64,000 bases of DNA from CBDFKF01 sp965248765 (GCA_965248765.1 CBDFKF010000004.1:930001-994000); one strand, 5' to 3'. Positions 36,334 through 44,695 are shown, counted from the stretch's first letter. The notes: generated from the sequence alone by a model not told the origin. Program-made: numbers and translations.

Positions 36334-36350
36334 GACGGAAGGACCTACGA
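36334..36350. repeat. Left copy of IS target duplication
   Basis: GACGGAAGGACCT plus ACGA directly before the left IS end. The first 13 bases are identical to 37748-37760; over 17 bases there are two mismatches. On the minus strand one mismatch turns a GAG codon into TAG. Confidence 0.7.
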
Positions 36351-36387
36351 TGTCGAGAACAAACTGAATTGACCGGTTTATGTACCA
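36351..36387. repeat. Left inverted repeat of the IS
   Basis: Begins TGTCGAGAACAAAC and ends CCGGTTTATGTACCA. It is imperfectly complementary to 37712-37747. Confidence 0.7.
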
Positions 36388-36488
36388 TATGAATTGACCG
36401 CTTCAGTTGTGGTTGTTGGGCCAGTGGATAAGGGGTGGGGCGCGGAGCGGCCGTCCCCTTATCCACTGGCCGGTCGCGTCGAAGCGGA

Positions 36489-37664
36489 TCACGCGGCCTG
36501 TCTGTGGCTTGTGTTGATGGGCGATCCGTCGGCCTGGTATCGGGCCAGGCAGCGCGGCCCATGGAAGACGGCGAGGGTGCGGTCGGGGTATTCGTGGACC
36601 CGGACCCTTGCCTTGACGTAGTGGCGGCGATGGCGGTCGGGCGGGATCGCCAGCACCAGGCGTTTGTAGCGCACGGTGTTGTCGTTGGAGACGGTGCGCT
36701 CCTGCTGCACGCAGAGGATGTCGTCGAGGGTACCGGCGAAGGGCACGAAGGCGGTGCCCTCGGCTTCCGGCGGCACCGCGAAGCGGGCGTTGTGGCCTGG
36801 CAGGTGGAGCTCCTTGAGGAAGCGGTTGGCCTGGGCCATGTCGGTGATGCCGGCGAGCCTGAGCTCCTGGGGCAGGCGCTTCTGCAGGGTGGCGAACATG
36901 CGTTCCGAGCGCCCCCTTGCCTCGGGCGAGTAGGCCGGGATCAGCTCGATGCCGAGCTGGGCCAGGGCGCGGCCGAACTGGGTCGGATTGTCCTTGTCGA
37001 CCGTGCCGCCGGCCTCAGGGGTGTGCCAGTAGTGGCCGGCGCGGTCGGCATAGAGCGAGCAGAACAGCCCCTTGGCCCGGATCGCCTCGGACACCCCCTG
37101 AAAGCTCGACATCGTGCCCTCTTCGGCGACGAAGAAGGCCGAGTAGATCTCACTGGTGGTGTCGTCCATGGTGACGATCAGGTCCCACCACTGATCGGGG
37201 ACCCACGCGTGGCTTGAGCCGTCTTGATGCAGCATCATGCCGGGCAGCGCGCGGCGCGGCCGCTTGCGCCGGTGCGCCCCGCGCCTGGGCGCCGCCCGTC
37301 TTCGCCCATGGGCCTGCAAGCTCAGCCGCACCCAGTTGTAGCTGCGCTTGAAGGCATAGTCCGCGACCAGCTTCTCGTGGAAGTGCTTGGCGGTGAAGTC
37401 CCAGTAGCGGGTGTCGAACAGCGCCAACAGCGCCGTCACCTCGTCGACCGCCGCGCGCCGCGCCGAGACCCGGCCCAGACGGCGATCGTAGAGCCCTTCC
37501 GCGCCGTCCGCCTCATAGCGGTCGCGCCAGCGCCGGAAGGTGCGCTCTGAAACGCCGAGAACCTCCGCCGCCTCGGCTTGGCTCAAGCAACCCCGATGGG
37601 TGCGGCCGTAAACCTCCTCGAACTTCATCAATCTCAGTCCCTGCAACTGCTCTGTCCGGCGCAT
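36489..37664 (-). CDS. ISNCY family transposase
   Basis: A 391-residue DDE transposase. An N-terminal helix-turn-helix (LSQAEAAEVLGVSERTFRRW) is followed by a second DNA-binding region (AKHFHEKLVADYAF) and an Arg-rich linker, then a catalytic core with MMLHQDGSSHAW, TMDDTTSEIYSAF and SPEARGRSERMF supplying candidate acids. The C terminus ends FHGPRCLARY. The frame is intact, so the element may still be active. Only this copy is present in the window. Confidence 0.92.
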   Translation of the reverse strand: MRRTEQLQGLRLMKFEEVYGRTHRGCLSQAEAAEVLGVSERTFRRWRDRYEADGAEGLYDRRLGRVSARRAAVDEVTALLALFDTRYWDFTAKHFHEKLVADYAFKRSYNWVRLSLQAHGRRRAAPRRGAHRRKRPRRALPGMMLHQDGSSHAWVPDQWWDLIVTMDDTTSEIYSAFFVAEEGTMSSFQGVSEAIRAKGLFCSLYADRAGHYWHTPEAGGTVDKDNPTQFGRALAQLGIELIPAYSPEARGRSERMFATLQKRLPQELRLAGITDMAQANRFLKELHLPGHNARFAVPPEAEGTAFVPFAGTLDDILCVQQERTVSNDNTVRYKRLVLAIPPDRHRRHYVKARVRVHEYPDRTLAVFHGPRCLARYQADGSPINTSHRQAA

Positions 37665-37711
37665 CCAAACCCTCCATAGCCTGGAGAGCTTCTAAATCCG
37701 GACAGATCGTC

Positions 37712-37747
37712 TGGTACATAAACCGGACATATCGTGTGTTAGTGACA
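37712..37747. repeat. Right inverted repeat of the IS
   Basis: TGGTACATAAACCGGACA followed by an outer stretch ending GTGACA. It is imperfectly complementary to 36351-36387. Confidence 0.7.
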
Positions 37748-37764
37748 GACGGAAGGACCTCCGG
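37748..37764. repeat. Right copy of IS target duplication
   Basis: GACGGAAGGACCTCCGG directly after the right IS end, matching 36334-36350 with two mismatches. On the minus strand it codes PEVLPS in the PEP-CTERM frame. Confidence 0.7.
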
Positions 37765-37869
37765 TGTTGGCGCTGGCCCCGAGGTGATAACCTGTCCGGC
37801 CAACCAGGCGCCTCCGGCAAGCGCCGGAACCGTAATCAAACTTCTTAAGACCGGACATGCACACCTCAA
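37748..37869 (-). pseudogene. Displaced 5' end (signal peptide) of the PEP-CTERM gene
   Basis: In the frame of the PEP-CTERM body this segment reads a hydrophobic signal-like sequence, LITVPALAGGAWLAGQVI, then TSGPAPTPEVLPS, and joins the body exactly at the duplicated VLPS codons. In that frame only a TTG (37869) can start it. An ATG at 37858 with GAGGTG upstream reads MSGLKK in another frame, and one T fewer in the following TTT would join MSGLKK directly to LITVPALAGG, giving a textbook signal peptide. So either the TTG is used or a second small lesion is present. Confidence 0.62.
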
Positions 37870-38232
37870 ACCCGTTGAGAGGCAGACTTCTCAGACCAAA
37901 GAACCGGCCTTGCCTCCTGTTGTCACAGGCTAGAGAAGCGGTCGAGTATTGATGTGACCGGAGTCACAAAACTGTCCGATTTAGCCGGCAGCGACGGCGA
38001 TTAGGACACCTCGACCGAAAGCAAACCGACAGGAAATGTGTTCGGCGCCCGACCACAGGGACCGCTTCGGACAAAGCGCTGATCTCGGCGACGGGCTTCG
38101 CAATCAGCGTCCCGGCGCGACGATCGGAGGCGTTTCGTTCGCGAAGCGAATTCCACAGAATATTCTGGTCGGGCCCCCGGTCATCGACGCCAACGCGTCT
38201 ACTGCGCGGGCAGTCGGTGTTAGAGTCCCGTC
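37870..38232. other. Intergenic region upstream of the OmpA-like gene
   Basis: About 360 bases with no credible gene. A short plus-strand frame ending at 38236 looks random. The region holds a perfect palindrome at 37953-37968 and presumably the promoters of the PEP-CTERM gene (minus) and the OmpA-like gene (plus). Confidence 0.6.
37953..37968. promoter_or_regulatory. CRP/FNR-type palindrome TGTGA-N6-TCACA
   Basis: TGTGACCGGAGTCACA is a perfect dyad that matches the CRP half-site spacing. It lies 84 bases upstream of the displaced PEP-CTERM start and 265 bases upstream of the OmpA-like gene. A related site occurs at 45203-45218. Confidence 0.5.
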
Positions 38233-39453
38233 ATGAACCGGCAACGGCGATGGCACGGGGAGCGGGGGCGGCTGCGCTCAGCGGCGTTCGTGGCCGCGCT
38301 GGTACTCGTGACGGGCATTAGCGACGCACTCGCACAAGAGGCGGCCACCGAGACCACTACAACAGAGGGCGCGGGCGAACCTGGGATCGCCGCGGATGCC
38401 AGCGACCTAGCCACCCGCACCGAGGCCCGGCTCACTGCGCTGCAGGAGCGCGATCAGCAAATAGCCGAGCTCGCCGAGATGGTCGATCAGCTGCTGGCGC
38501 TCCTGGGTGAAACGCAGACCACCAACGTATCTCGCAGGCAGACGATCGGCGCGCTGTCGCAGGAACTTACGGACGCTCAGGCGGCGCGCGACGATGTCGA
38601 ACAGAAGCTGGCAGCGACGCGGGCCGAGCGCGATCAGCTCGCAGGTGAGCTACAGGAGTTGCTGGACAGTGCCGGCGCCGTCGACGCCCAGCTCTCCACT
38701 CAGGAGGCGCGACTGGCGGACGCCCAAGCTGGGATTAAGCAGCGCGATCGACAGATTGTCGCGTTGACGGAGTCGGTCGGCGGGCTCGAGGAAGAACTGG
38801 CGGTAGAACGCAAGCTAAGCGAGGAGGCCCAAGATACAGTCAATGCACTGCTGGTCGAGGTAGAGGACCTGCAAAAACGAACAGGGCGCCTCGAGGCCGC
38901 GCTCGACACCGCGCGTTTAGACGCCGAACAAGGCAAGTCACGGGTTGATGTGCTCGAACAGCGCCTTGCTCAGACTCACGCCACCGAAGTCGCCGAACTC
39001 TCGCGCCATCGCTCGGACTTCTTCGGGCGACTCCGCGAGACGCTTGGGGACCGGCCCGACGTTCGTGTCGTTGGCGACCGCTTCGTGTTCCAATCGGAGG
39101 TTCTGTTCGAGACAGGCTCGGCCACTTTGGGCGCCGACGGCGAGATCCAGCTTGCCAAGCTGGCCGCGACCCTCGTCGAGATAACACCGGCTATTCCGGT
39201 CGATTTGCAGTGGGTGTTGCGGATCGACGGGCACACTGACCGGCGGCCCATCGGGACCGCCGTGTTTCCTTCGAACTGGGCGCTATCGACGGCACGGGCG
39301 CTGGCGGTGGTCGAATTTCTGATCGACCAGGGAGTCCCACCGGAACGATTGGCGGCCGCTGGTTTCGGGCAACATCATCCCATCGATACACGGAACGACG
39401 AGATCGGTTTCCGGCGTAACCGTCGCATCGAAATCAAGCTGACTCAACGATGA
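38233..39453 (+). CDS. OmpA-like peptidoglycan-associating protein with long coiled coil
   Basis: A 406-residue exported protein. The signal peptide ends near SDALAQ; a coiled coil rich in Glu/Gln/Arg heptads spans about 60-270; the C-terminal OmpA/MotB domain has VLFETGSATLG, RIDGHTDRRPIG, NWALSTARALAVVEFL and GFGQHHPID, the residues that bind diaminopimelate in peptidoglycan. Architecture and order match the 'peptidoglycan-binding' alphaproteobacterial proteins thought to tie an envelope complex to the wall. It is a single-gene unit, downstream of the CRP-like palindrome. Confidence 0.88.
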   Translation: MNRQRRWHGERGRLRSAAFVAALVLVTGISDALAQEAATETTTTEGAGEPGIAADASDLATRTEARLTALQERDQQIAELAEMVDQLLALLGETQTTNVSRRQTIGALSQELTDAQAARDDVEQKLAATRAERDQLAGELQELLDSAGAVDAQLSTQEARLADAQAGIKQRDRQIVALTESVGGLEEELAVERKLSEEAQDTVNALLVEVEDLQKRTGRLEAALDTARLDAEQGKSRVDVLEQRLAQTHATEVAELSRHRSDFFGRLRETLGDRPDVRVVGDRFVFQSEVLFETGSATLGADGEIQLAKLAATLVEITPAIPVDLQWVLRIDGHTDRRPIGTAVFPSNWALSTARALAVVEFLIDQGVPPERLAAAGFGQHHPIDTRNDEIGFRRNRRIEIKLTQR

Positions 39454-39547
39454 GGCGGCCAAGCACCTCATGCCCCGAGCGGTAATGGCGCGGCCGCATA
39501 CAACGAGCCCCGGCCTGTCTGGTCATACCTAACCAGGCCCGGTTGGT

Positions 39548-39754
39548 CTAGTGGCGCACCAAGCTGGGATGCAGATCGCCGAAAAGAAGGGTCTCGACGG
39601 CGCGCGTGATCTGGAGCCACACCGCCCGCCCTTCCCAATCGCCGACAGCAAGGCACTCTTCGGCGATCATTGTGCCGTGATGCGGAGCCTCGGCGCCGTG
39701 TTGCGCAATTAGAACTCGAGATGCGCTGCGAATCGTCGCGTTGCCCTTGACCAT
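39548..39754 (-). CDS. Small conserved helical protein of unknown function
   Basis: A 68-residue cytoplasmic protein (RVLIAQHGAEAPHHGTMIA, then GDWEGRAVWLQITRAVETLL). Short proteins with the same pattern, a helix ending HG-A-P, then D-G-AVW and a final helix, are common in alphaproteobacteria and have no assigned role. It converges with the OmpA-like gene. Confidence 0.68.
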   Translation of the reverse strand: MVKGNATIRSASRVLIAQHGAEAPHHGTMIAEECLAVGDWEGRAVWLQITRAVETLLFGDLHPSLVRH

Positions 39755-39797
39755 TGGTCGTCAAATCTCCGCATAGCCGATCGAGGGATTCAATCGC

Positions 39798-40628
39798 CTA
39801 TCTACAACCTTGCATTGTAGTGGGCCAAGTAGGCCTGGAGACTAAGGAAATTCGGAAGTTTGGGGCAGACTGGCCCTTAGGGCACGATCTGTGCGGACCA
39901 CTGCCGGACGGCCGTCGAGGCCGGCAAGCCGGCAGCCCGCCGATCTCGTTGATCAGCTTGGCCAACATGGCGCCACTGAAGTCGCGGTAATCCTTGGCCG
40001 ACATCACGAACGACGCAGGACCGCCGACGACGCTCTCGCGATAATACTCATCGAGGCGCGGGTCTTGGTTGAGGATAGCTAGCCCGTTAATGGTCACGCC
40101 CTCAACGATGGCGCGGTCGCGGGCGATCTTCGGGAGAAGGCCCTGATTACTACTGCCATCGCCAGAGATGTCGATGGTCCGCCGCGCGCCTTCGAAACCG
40201 TTGTTGCGGAACATCAGCAATGCTGCCCGAACGAGCGAGCCGATCGCTGTGTTCCCACCCAGCATCGTCCGCGGCATCGTTTCGATTCGCTCGGCAAATT
40301 GGCGTGCCGAAGCTTCATCGGCGATGTGGGTCCAGCCCAGCGTCATCTCCTGCTGGTCCGCCGACGACCACTGCACCACGCTGACGGCGATGCCGGCGTC
40401 GCCGGTACGTCCCAACGCGCCGATCACCTCAGGGCTGCGGAAGGCGGCGGCGAGACCCCGCACCTGCATGAGGTACTCGTGAAAACCGACACTCAGCGAC
40501 ACATCAACGGCGAGAAGGAGTTCGAGATCGACGGGCCGCGCCACACTCATCGATGCATGAAAGCCGAACGCGATACCGAGGACAGCGGCGCCGAGAATGC
40601 GGGCTACACGCTCCACGCCAGCTGCCAA
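39798..40628 (-). CDS. DUF1194 (VWA-like) exported protein
   Basis: A 276-residue protein with a signal peptide (LGAAVLGIAFGFHASMSVARP) and a von Willebrand A-like domain whose MIDAS motif is LLAVDVSLSVG (DxSxS), with TAIGSLVRAAL and ISGDGSSNQG completing it. DUF1194 proteins are alphaproteobacterial and of unknown function. The last 45 residues after KLINEIGG are Arg/Pro/Ser-rich and unlike the family, so the normal stop may have been lost by a small frame change. The start is a TTG four bases after the PhyH gene's stop. Confidence 0.82.
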   Translation of the reverse strand: MAAGVERVARILGAAVLGIAFGFHASMSVARPVDLELLLAVDVSLSVGFHEYLMQVRGLAAAFRSPEVIGALGRTGDAGIAVSVVQWSSADQQEMTLGWTHIADEASARQFAERIETMPRTMLGGNTAIGSLVRAALLMFRNNGFEGARRTIDISGDGSSNQGLLPKIARDRAIVEGVTINGLAILNQDPRLDEYYRESVVGGPASFVMSAKDYRDFSGAMLAKLINEIGGLPACRPRRPSGSGPHRSCPKGQSAPNFRISLVSRPTWPTTMQGCR

Positions 40629-40632
40629 GCCG

Positions 40633-41466
40633 CTACTTGCGCATCTCGGTCCGATCGGTCCCGGAATACAGTGCAGCGATCTGCCGCTTCATCGCATCCT
40701 CGTGACATGCGATGGCGGCCTCATCGAGATCGGCCTTGGGTGGACTCTCCCAATCGAAATGTCCGTACTGGTCGTGGCCGCGCACGAGCATTGCAGAATC
40801 GCGCAGTTTCACCTGGCGCACATGCGGCGGGATGTAGCGGATAGCAAGGCCTACGCGCCGGCGGGCAGTTTGGTTGGGGTGAGAGCCGTGAACGAGTCGA
40901 ACATGGTGAAGCGAGATCTCGCCGGCCCGAAGTACGACGTCAACGGCGTTCGATTCGTCGAATTCCAAGTCCACCTGCTGGCCGCGGGTGAGAAGATTGC
41001 TATCGTCGAAAGTGTCGGTATGTGCGATTTGGTTGAGCTTATGGCTGCCGCGAAGAAACTTCATCGCGCCGCTTTCGACCGGCACATCACCGAACGCGAC
41101 CCAGGCCGTGACGACATCGGTTGGCTCGAGGCCCCAGTATGTCGAGTCCTGATGCCATGAGACGAACGCCGGATCGTTGGCCTCTTTGATGAAGAAGTTG
41201 CTCGCCCAACAGATGATGTCGGGCCCGATGATGCTCTCGACGGCATCGAGAATGCCGGGACGCCGGACAAGCTCGTTGGCCCACGTGAACAATAGATGGA
41301 GCTTGTGGCGACGGTTGCCCGCGATCGGACCGCCGGTCTCTACTTCATAGCCTTCGAGGCAAGCCCGATAGCCGCCTGCCTCAGCAACAGACATGACCGG
41401 GATCGGGAAATAGAACCCGTCGCGCTCATATTGGGCGACGGCCGACGCCGAAAGCCTTCCCGCCAC
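40633..41466 (-). CDS. Phytanoyl-CoA dioxygenase family protein
   Basis: A 277-residue non-haem Fe(II)/2-oxoglutarate oxygenase of the PhyH family. The iron triad is His105 and Asp107 (SWHQDSTYW) and His193 (LVHGSHPN), with Arg203 positioned for 2-oxoglutarate. Bacterial members hydroxylate many small substrates, so phytanoyl-CoA is not implied. It is oriented with the SelA-like, CMD and Ldh genes upstream and the DUF1194 gene immediately downstream. Confidence 0.9.
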   Translation of the reverse strand: MAGRLSASAVAQYERDGFYFPIPVMSVAEAGGYRACLEGYEVETGGPIAGNRRHKLHLLFTWANELVRRPGILDAVESIIGPDIICWASNFFIKEANDPAFVSWHQDSTYWGLEPTDVVTAWVAFGDVPVESGAMKFLRGSHKLNQIAHTDTFDDSNLLTRGQQVDLEFDESNAVDVVLRAGEISLHHVRLVHGSHPNQTARRRVGLAIRYIPPHVRQVKLRDSAMLVRGHDQYGHFDWESPPKADLDEAAIACHEDAMKRQIAALYSGTDRTEMRK

Positions 41467-41518
41467 GGGGCAGTCTCCTGTGTCTCGACAGCGGCTAGCG
41501 CCAATGCCAGCGCTCAGA

Positions 41519-42715
41519 TCATTCTAGCAGCTCGCGAACGCGGCGGACGATCGCCGGCGGATCCTCGGGTCTCAGGCACATGGTGTCGAATCTCACAACA
41601 CCATCTCCGGCACATGTCGGGTCGGCATGGATGGAGGGTGCGCCGTTCTGCAGGCGCCGCACCAACTCGAAGGCATCCAGTCCCGATACATCGTCAAGGA
41701 CGAGGCTGACACCGGGAACGCCCGGGCGACTGCAGTCGGGAATGAGGGTCACCGCTGCCCTGATGCCGCCCAACCCATCGAACACAGTCTTTGCAAACTT
41801 CTGGCGTTCAGCATCGCGCGCCGCCCAACCGCCGCCGGCGAAAATGCGCAAGGCGGTCAACAGACCCACGATCTCCTCCTTGCCAACCTTGCAGCTCCGT
41901 CCGATGCCGTGCTGCGGCAGCCCGGGCAGTTCGCTCTTGTCTACAAGTGCGGTGGGCGGGTCCCACAGCTCGTAGTAGTAGTCGAGGTCCAGGTTCTGGA
42001 GCGCTGCGGCGGCGATGAGGTCGCGGCGGCCGCACAGAACACCGGAGGCCTGCGGCCCCATAATCGCTTTGCCGCCGCTAAAAGCCACCAGGTCGGCGCC
42101 TTCGGCAGTGAACTGCCGCAGGTTCTCAACAGGGGGGAGTTGGGCGGCGGCATCGACCAGCACCGGCACGCCGCGCCGATGCGCGGCCTCAGTGACGGCG
42201 GGCAGTGGTGGTGCCGCATAGGGTTGTGCGACGTAGTGGACCGCCGCTGTGGCGTCGGTAATCGCGTCCTCGATCTCCCAGACCTCGGTGTCGCGCACCC
42301 CCGCGCCGCTAAAGCGATCGGAGATGCCCACTTCGACTAGCTCCACACCAGCGGCGCGCACCGCGTGGTCGTAGAAGTTTCGGTGGCTGCGGGGGATGAT
42401 CACCTGGTTCTTCATGCCGGTGGTATCGGGCAGGCGGTTCATCTTGCCGGGATCGAGTCCGGTGACACACGCTGCAGTCCCGAGAAGCAGCCCGGCGGCT
42501 GCTCCTGAGGTGGCTAAACCGGCTTCCGCGCCGGTGATCTCGGCAATGATTTCGCTCGCACGCCCTTGCAGTACGGCCATGTCGACGCAGTGTTGCGATG
42601 CCTCCCCCATAGCCGCCGCGACCTCTGGTGCCAGCACCGCGCCGCTGACTCTCGTGGATGGGCCCTTGGCGTTAATAATCGTGGGCACGCCGAGGCTTTC
42701 GTAGATCGTTGGCAC
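41519..42715 (-). CDS. SelA-like PLP-dependent enzyme
   Basis: A 398-residue fold-type I PLP protein of the SelA/DgaE-related group. It begins YESLGVPTIINAKGPSTRVSG, the pattern shared by SelA-like lyases; PLP Lys216 is in FSGGKAIMGPQASG with Asp188 (VLVDAAAQLPP) behind the ring. Without SelB or tRNA-Sec context it is unlikely to make selenocysteine; amino-sugar or amino-acid lyase activity is more probable. It is co-oriented with PhyH and CMD genes. Confidence 0.85.
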   Translation of the reverse strand: MPTIYESLGVPTIINAKGPSTRVSGAVLAPEVAAAMGEASQHCVDMAVLQGRASEIIAEITGAEAGLATSGAAAGLLLGTAACVTGLDPGKMNRLPDTTGMKNQVIIPRSHRNFYDHAVRAAGVELVEVGISDRFSGAGVRDTEVWEIEDAITDATAAVHYVAQPYAAPPLPAVTEAAHRRGVPVLVDAAAQLPPVENLRQFTAEGADLVAFSGGKAIMGPQASGVLCGRRDLIAAAALQNLDLDYYYELWDPPTALVDKSELPGLPQHGIGRSCKVGKEEIVGLLTALRIFAGGGWAARDAERQKFAKTVFDGLGGIRAAVTLIPDCSRPGVPGVSLVLDDVSGLDAFELVRRLQNGAPSIHADPTCAGDGVVRFDTMCLRPEDPPAIVRRVRELLE

Positions 42716-42733
42716 CGGATTCCTCCTCAGCGC

Positions 42734-43285
42734 TCAGTCGTCAAGTGGCGGGGCGATACCGTCGGGCACCAGCACCTCGAAAGCATTGAGAGTCATGGCA
42801 ACCAGGACGTAGTAACCAAGGATACCGACCAGATCGACGACCGACGCTTCGCCGAGCACGGCCACCGTCCGTCGATAGGTGACCTCATCGACGGTCCGAT
42901 CGTGGTGAAGATGAACGCTGAAGTCGTAAACCGCCTCCTCGTCCGCTGCTTCGAACCGAGGGCGCTGCCGCGCCTTGATAGCGGCGATAATGGCGTCCTT
43001 TAGTCCCGCCTCACGGGCAATAGGCTCGTGGGCGAACCACTCGTATTGAGCGCTCCAATGGCGCGCGGTGATAAGGATCGCAAGTTCCGACAGGCGGGGC
43101 GGAAGCGAACTTTGAAAGCGCGCGAACTCGCCCAGTTTCTGGGCCCGGTCGGCGAGCGCAGGGCTGCGCAGCCACACATTCAGCGGGCCGCCGACACCGC
43201 CCCGCGGTCCGGCCACGATCTCATCGTGAACCTTGCGCTGCGTCTCATTCATATCGTTGATCGAAAGATCGGGGACTCGGCTCAT
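42734..43285 (-). CDS. Carboxymuconolactone decarboxylase (CMD) family protein
   Basis: A 183-residue helical protein with the CMD fold pattern: SLPPRLSELAILITARHW, then YEWFAHEPIAREAGL and a final YYVLVAMTLNAFEV. It lacks the CxxC of AhpD, so it is not a peroxidase of that type; YEW-H members act on lactones or unknown substrates. It is 18 bases upstream of the SelA-like gene and likely in the same transcript. Confidence 0.87.
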   Translation of the reverse strand: MSRVPDLSINDMNETQRKVHDEIVAGPRGGVGGPLNVWLRSPALADRAQKLGEFARFQSSLPPRLSELAILITARHWSAQYEWFAHEPIAREAGLKDAIIAAIKARQRPRFEAADEEAVYDFSVHLHHDRTVDEVTYRRTVAVLGEASVVDLVGILGYYVLVAMTLNAFEVLVPDGIAPPLDD

Positions 43286-43345
43286 CGGCTTCCCTGCGTG
43301 CTACCTTCCGCCATCATAGGACAACGAGCCCCCGAGGAGGCCTAC

Positions 43346-43564
43346 ATGAGCTACAGCACCGCCATCGTCCTTGCTGCCACACTGATCGCCGGCGCCATCA
43401 TGTGGACGAGCCAGCCTGCCAGGACGCAGACGGACGCGCGCCCCGGCTTCATGATCGTCGCCGATGCACGGCCGGGTTTCGTTTGGCGGCTCGATGTGCC
43501 CAATGGTGAGATGTTCTACTGCGAGGCCTCGGCGATCGGCGGCTGTAGCAAGCTCGTGCCCTAA
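43346..43564 (+). CDS. Small exported protein of unknown function
   Basis: A 72-residue protein with a signal or anchor segment (AIVLAATLIAGAIMW) and a mature part containing the duplicated phrase DARPGF and two cysteines (FYCEASAIGGCS). A strong GAGGAGG precedes the ATG at 43346, which argues for a real gene; the longer frame from 43028 is a shadow of the CMD gene. It stands alone on the plus strand between minus-strand genes. Confidence 0.65.
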   Translation: MSYSTAIVLAATLIAGAIMWTSQPARTQTDARPGFMIVADARPGFVWRLDVPNGEMFYCEASAIGGCSKLVP

Positions 43565-43623
43565 TAGGAAAAGCAGGACCGACGGGCGGCGGAACGGAAT
43601 AGACCGATGCCCGTGTTCGGCGT

Positions 43624-44688
43624 TCAGCACGCCGCGCTGGCAAAGTCATCCTGAGCCATGCCGACCAAGGATCCCGCTTCTATGATTTGGCGCCAGGTTT
43701 CATCATCGAGGGGAACACCGTCGCGCTCGCGCGAGGCGCGCGACTTGCGCTCCGGGTCCCCCGGCACCAGCACTCCGTCCGCCCCGGGCGCGGGGGGCGA
43801 GGCCTTGACCCACGCGGTGAAGTGGTCGAGCTCAGGAGCAAAGGCCTCGCCGGCACCGAGACCGGCCGGGTCGATCAGGATGGTGAGCATGTTGTTGCGA
43901 ATCGTATCGAGCCCAAACAGTTCGACCTTGGCCGTGCCCGCGCCGGTGAGAGCACCGGCTAGCAGCTCACAGACCACTGCGAGGCCATAGCCCTTGTGGT
44001 GGCCGATTGGCCGCAGCGCCCCGGGGGGTACAGCGAACATCACCGACGGGTCGTCGGTCGGGTGGCCCGATGAATCGATCAAAGCGTCCTCTGGGACTCG
44101 CTCGCCTTTGTTATGAGCGACGGCGACTTTGCCTTGAGCGATGCGGCTGGTCGCCATGTCCAGCACTACGGGCGGGCCGTCGGTGGCGGGGAATGCCGTA
44201 CAGTATGGGTTCGTGCCGAAGCGAGCATCCGAGCCGCCGAAGGGGGCGACAAGCGGCGGGTGACCGGCGGCGTTCACGTAGTGGATCGAGATGAACCCGG
44301 CCGCTGCGCCCATTTCACCCCAGGCCCCGATACGCCCGAGGTGATAAACGTTGCGCAGGCCGACGATCGCCGCACCATGTTGACGCGCCTTGGCGATGCC
44401 CAGCTCCATCGTCTCGCGACCAACGACCTGGCCATAACCCATGTGGCCATCGATCTGGAGGAACACGCCGCTGTCATGCGTCACCTCCGCGCGGCCGCCA
44501 ACGGTGAGTTGCCCGCCAAGGGCATTGCGCACATAGCGCTGCACGAGCTGAACGCCGTGACTGTCGTGGCCCATGAGGTTGGCCATGACCAAGTTGTCGG
44601 CAATGGCTTGGGACTCGGCCGGTTCGCTGCCGGCGCCGAGAAAGATTCGCGTCACCAGATCGGTGAGCACCTGGCTCGAAATCATCAT
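43624..44688 (-). CDS. Ldh family (malate/L-lactate/ureidoglycolate-type) dehydrogenase
   Basis: A 354-residue NAD(P)-dependent oxidoreductase of the Ldh_2 family. It has the DSHGVQLVQRYVR motif, HLGRIGAWGE with the catalytic His, GTNPYCTAFP and DMATSRIAQGKV. These enzymes reduce 2-oxo acids or act on sulfolactate, ureidoglycolate or 2,3-diketogulonate; specificity cannot be read. It follows the RidA gene by 7 bases, so they form one unit. Confidence 0.9.
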   Translation of the reverse strand: MMISSQVLTDLVTRIFLGAGSEPAESQAIADNLVMANLMGHDSHGVQLVQRYVRNALGGQLTVGGRAEVTHDSGVFLQIDGHMGYGQVVGRETMELGIAKARQHGAAIVGLRNVYHLGRIGAWGEMGAAAGFISIHYVNAAGHPPLVAPFGGSDARFGTNPYCTAFPATDGPPVVLDMATSRIAQGKVAVAHNKGERVPEDALIDSSGHPTDDPSVMFAVPPGALRPIGHHKGYGLAVVCELLAGALTGAGTAKVELFGLDTIRNNMLTILIDPAGLGAGEAFAPELDHFTAWVKASPPAPGADGVLVPGDPERKSRASRERDGVPLDDETWRQIIEAGSLVGMAQDDFASAAC

Positions 44689-44695
44689 GCCAAGA

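Larger units (their letters stand above)
34707..36350 (-). pseudogene. PEP-CTERM protein body, Gly/Ser-rich, separated from its 5' end by an IS element
   Basis: The 3' part of a secreted PEP-CTERM protein of more than 540 residues. Order: an acidic N-terminal region (ERLDERLSKLIDPD), a Gly/Ser low-complexity block of about 200 residues, a beta-rich autotransporter-like domain (DGNLDFADGNMVIELAG, FEFLLVDGNLL) and a C-terminal sorting signal: VPEPGTLALF, a hydrophobic helix and GRRRRR. No signal peptide is present here; the frame is cut by a TAG within the IS target duplication. The missing start lies beyond the IS at 37748-37869, in the same frame once the IS and one repeat copy are removed. 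No exosortase gene is in the window. Confidence 0.85.
36351..37747 (-). mobile_element. ISNCY-type insertion sequence (ISDol1-like), about 1.4 kb
   Basis: An element with one transposase gene flanked by imperfect inverted repeats and a 13-17 bp direct repeat. The inner repeat core TGNCCGGTTTATGTACCA is present at both ends in opposite orientation, and the outer limits at TGTC are set where the repeats begin and the target duplication adjoins. It interrupts the PEP-CTERM gene. Outer limits may be off by a few bases. Confidence 0.8.

Noticed and set aside
35542..36372. 276-codon plus-strand frame coding for Pro/Glu-rich repeats
   Set aside because: It is the complement of the Gly/Ser repeat of the PEP-CTERM gene, which has a recognisable C-terminal sorting signal and domain order.
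37513..37869. 118-codon frame that appears to fuse a signal peptide to IS sequence
   Set aside because: It crosses the right IS end; the signal part belongs to the interrupted PEP-CTERM gene and the rest is IS sequence out of the transposase frame.
38036..38236. 66-codon plus-strand frame before the OmpA-like gene
   Set aside because: Composition looks random, no ribosome-binding site, and it overlaps the start of the real gene.
39454..39547. Imperfect hairpin between the OmpA-like gene and the small convergent gene
   Set aside because: The stem has a bulge and no T-run, so I could not support it as a terminator.
41519..42715. SelA-like protein as evidence of a selenocysteine system
   Set aside because: No SelB, SelD or tRNA-Sec is nearby, and SelA-like lyases outnumber true SelA; the catabolic neighbours favour a lyase.
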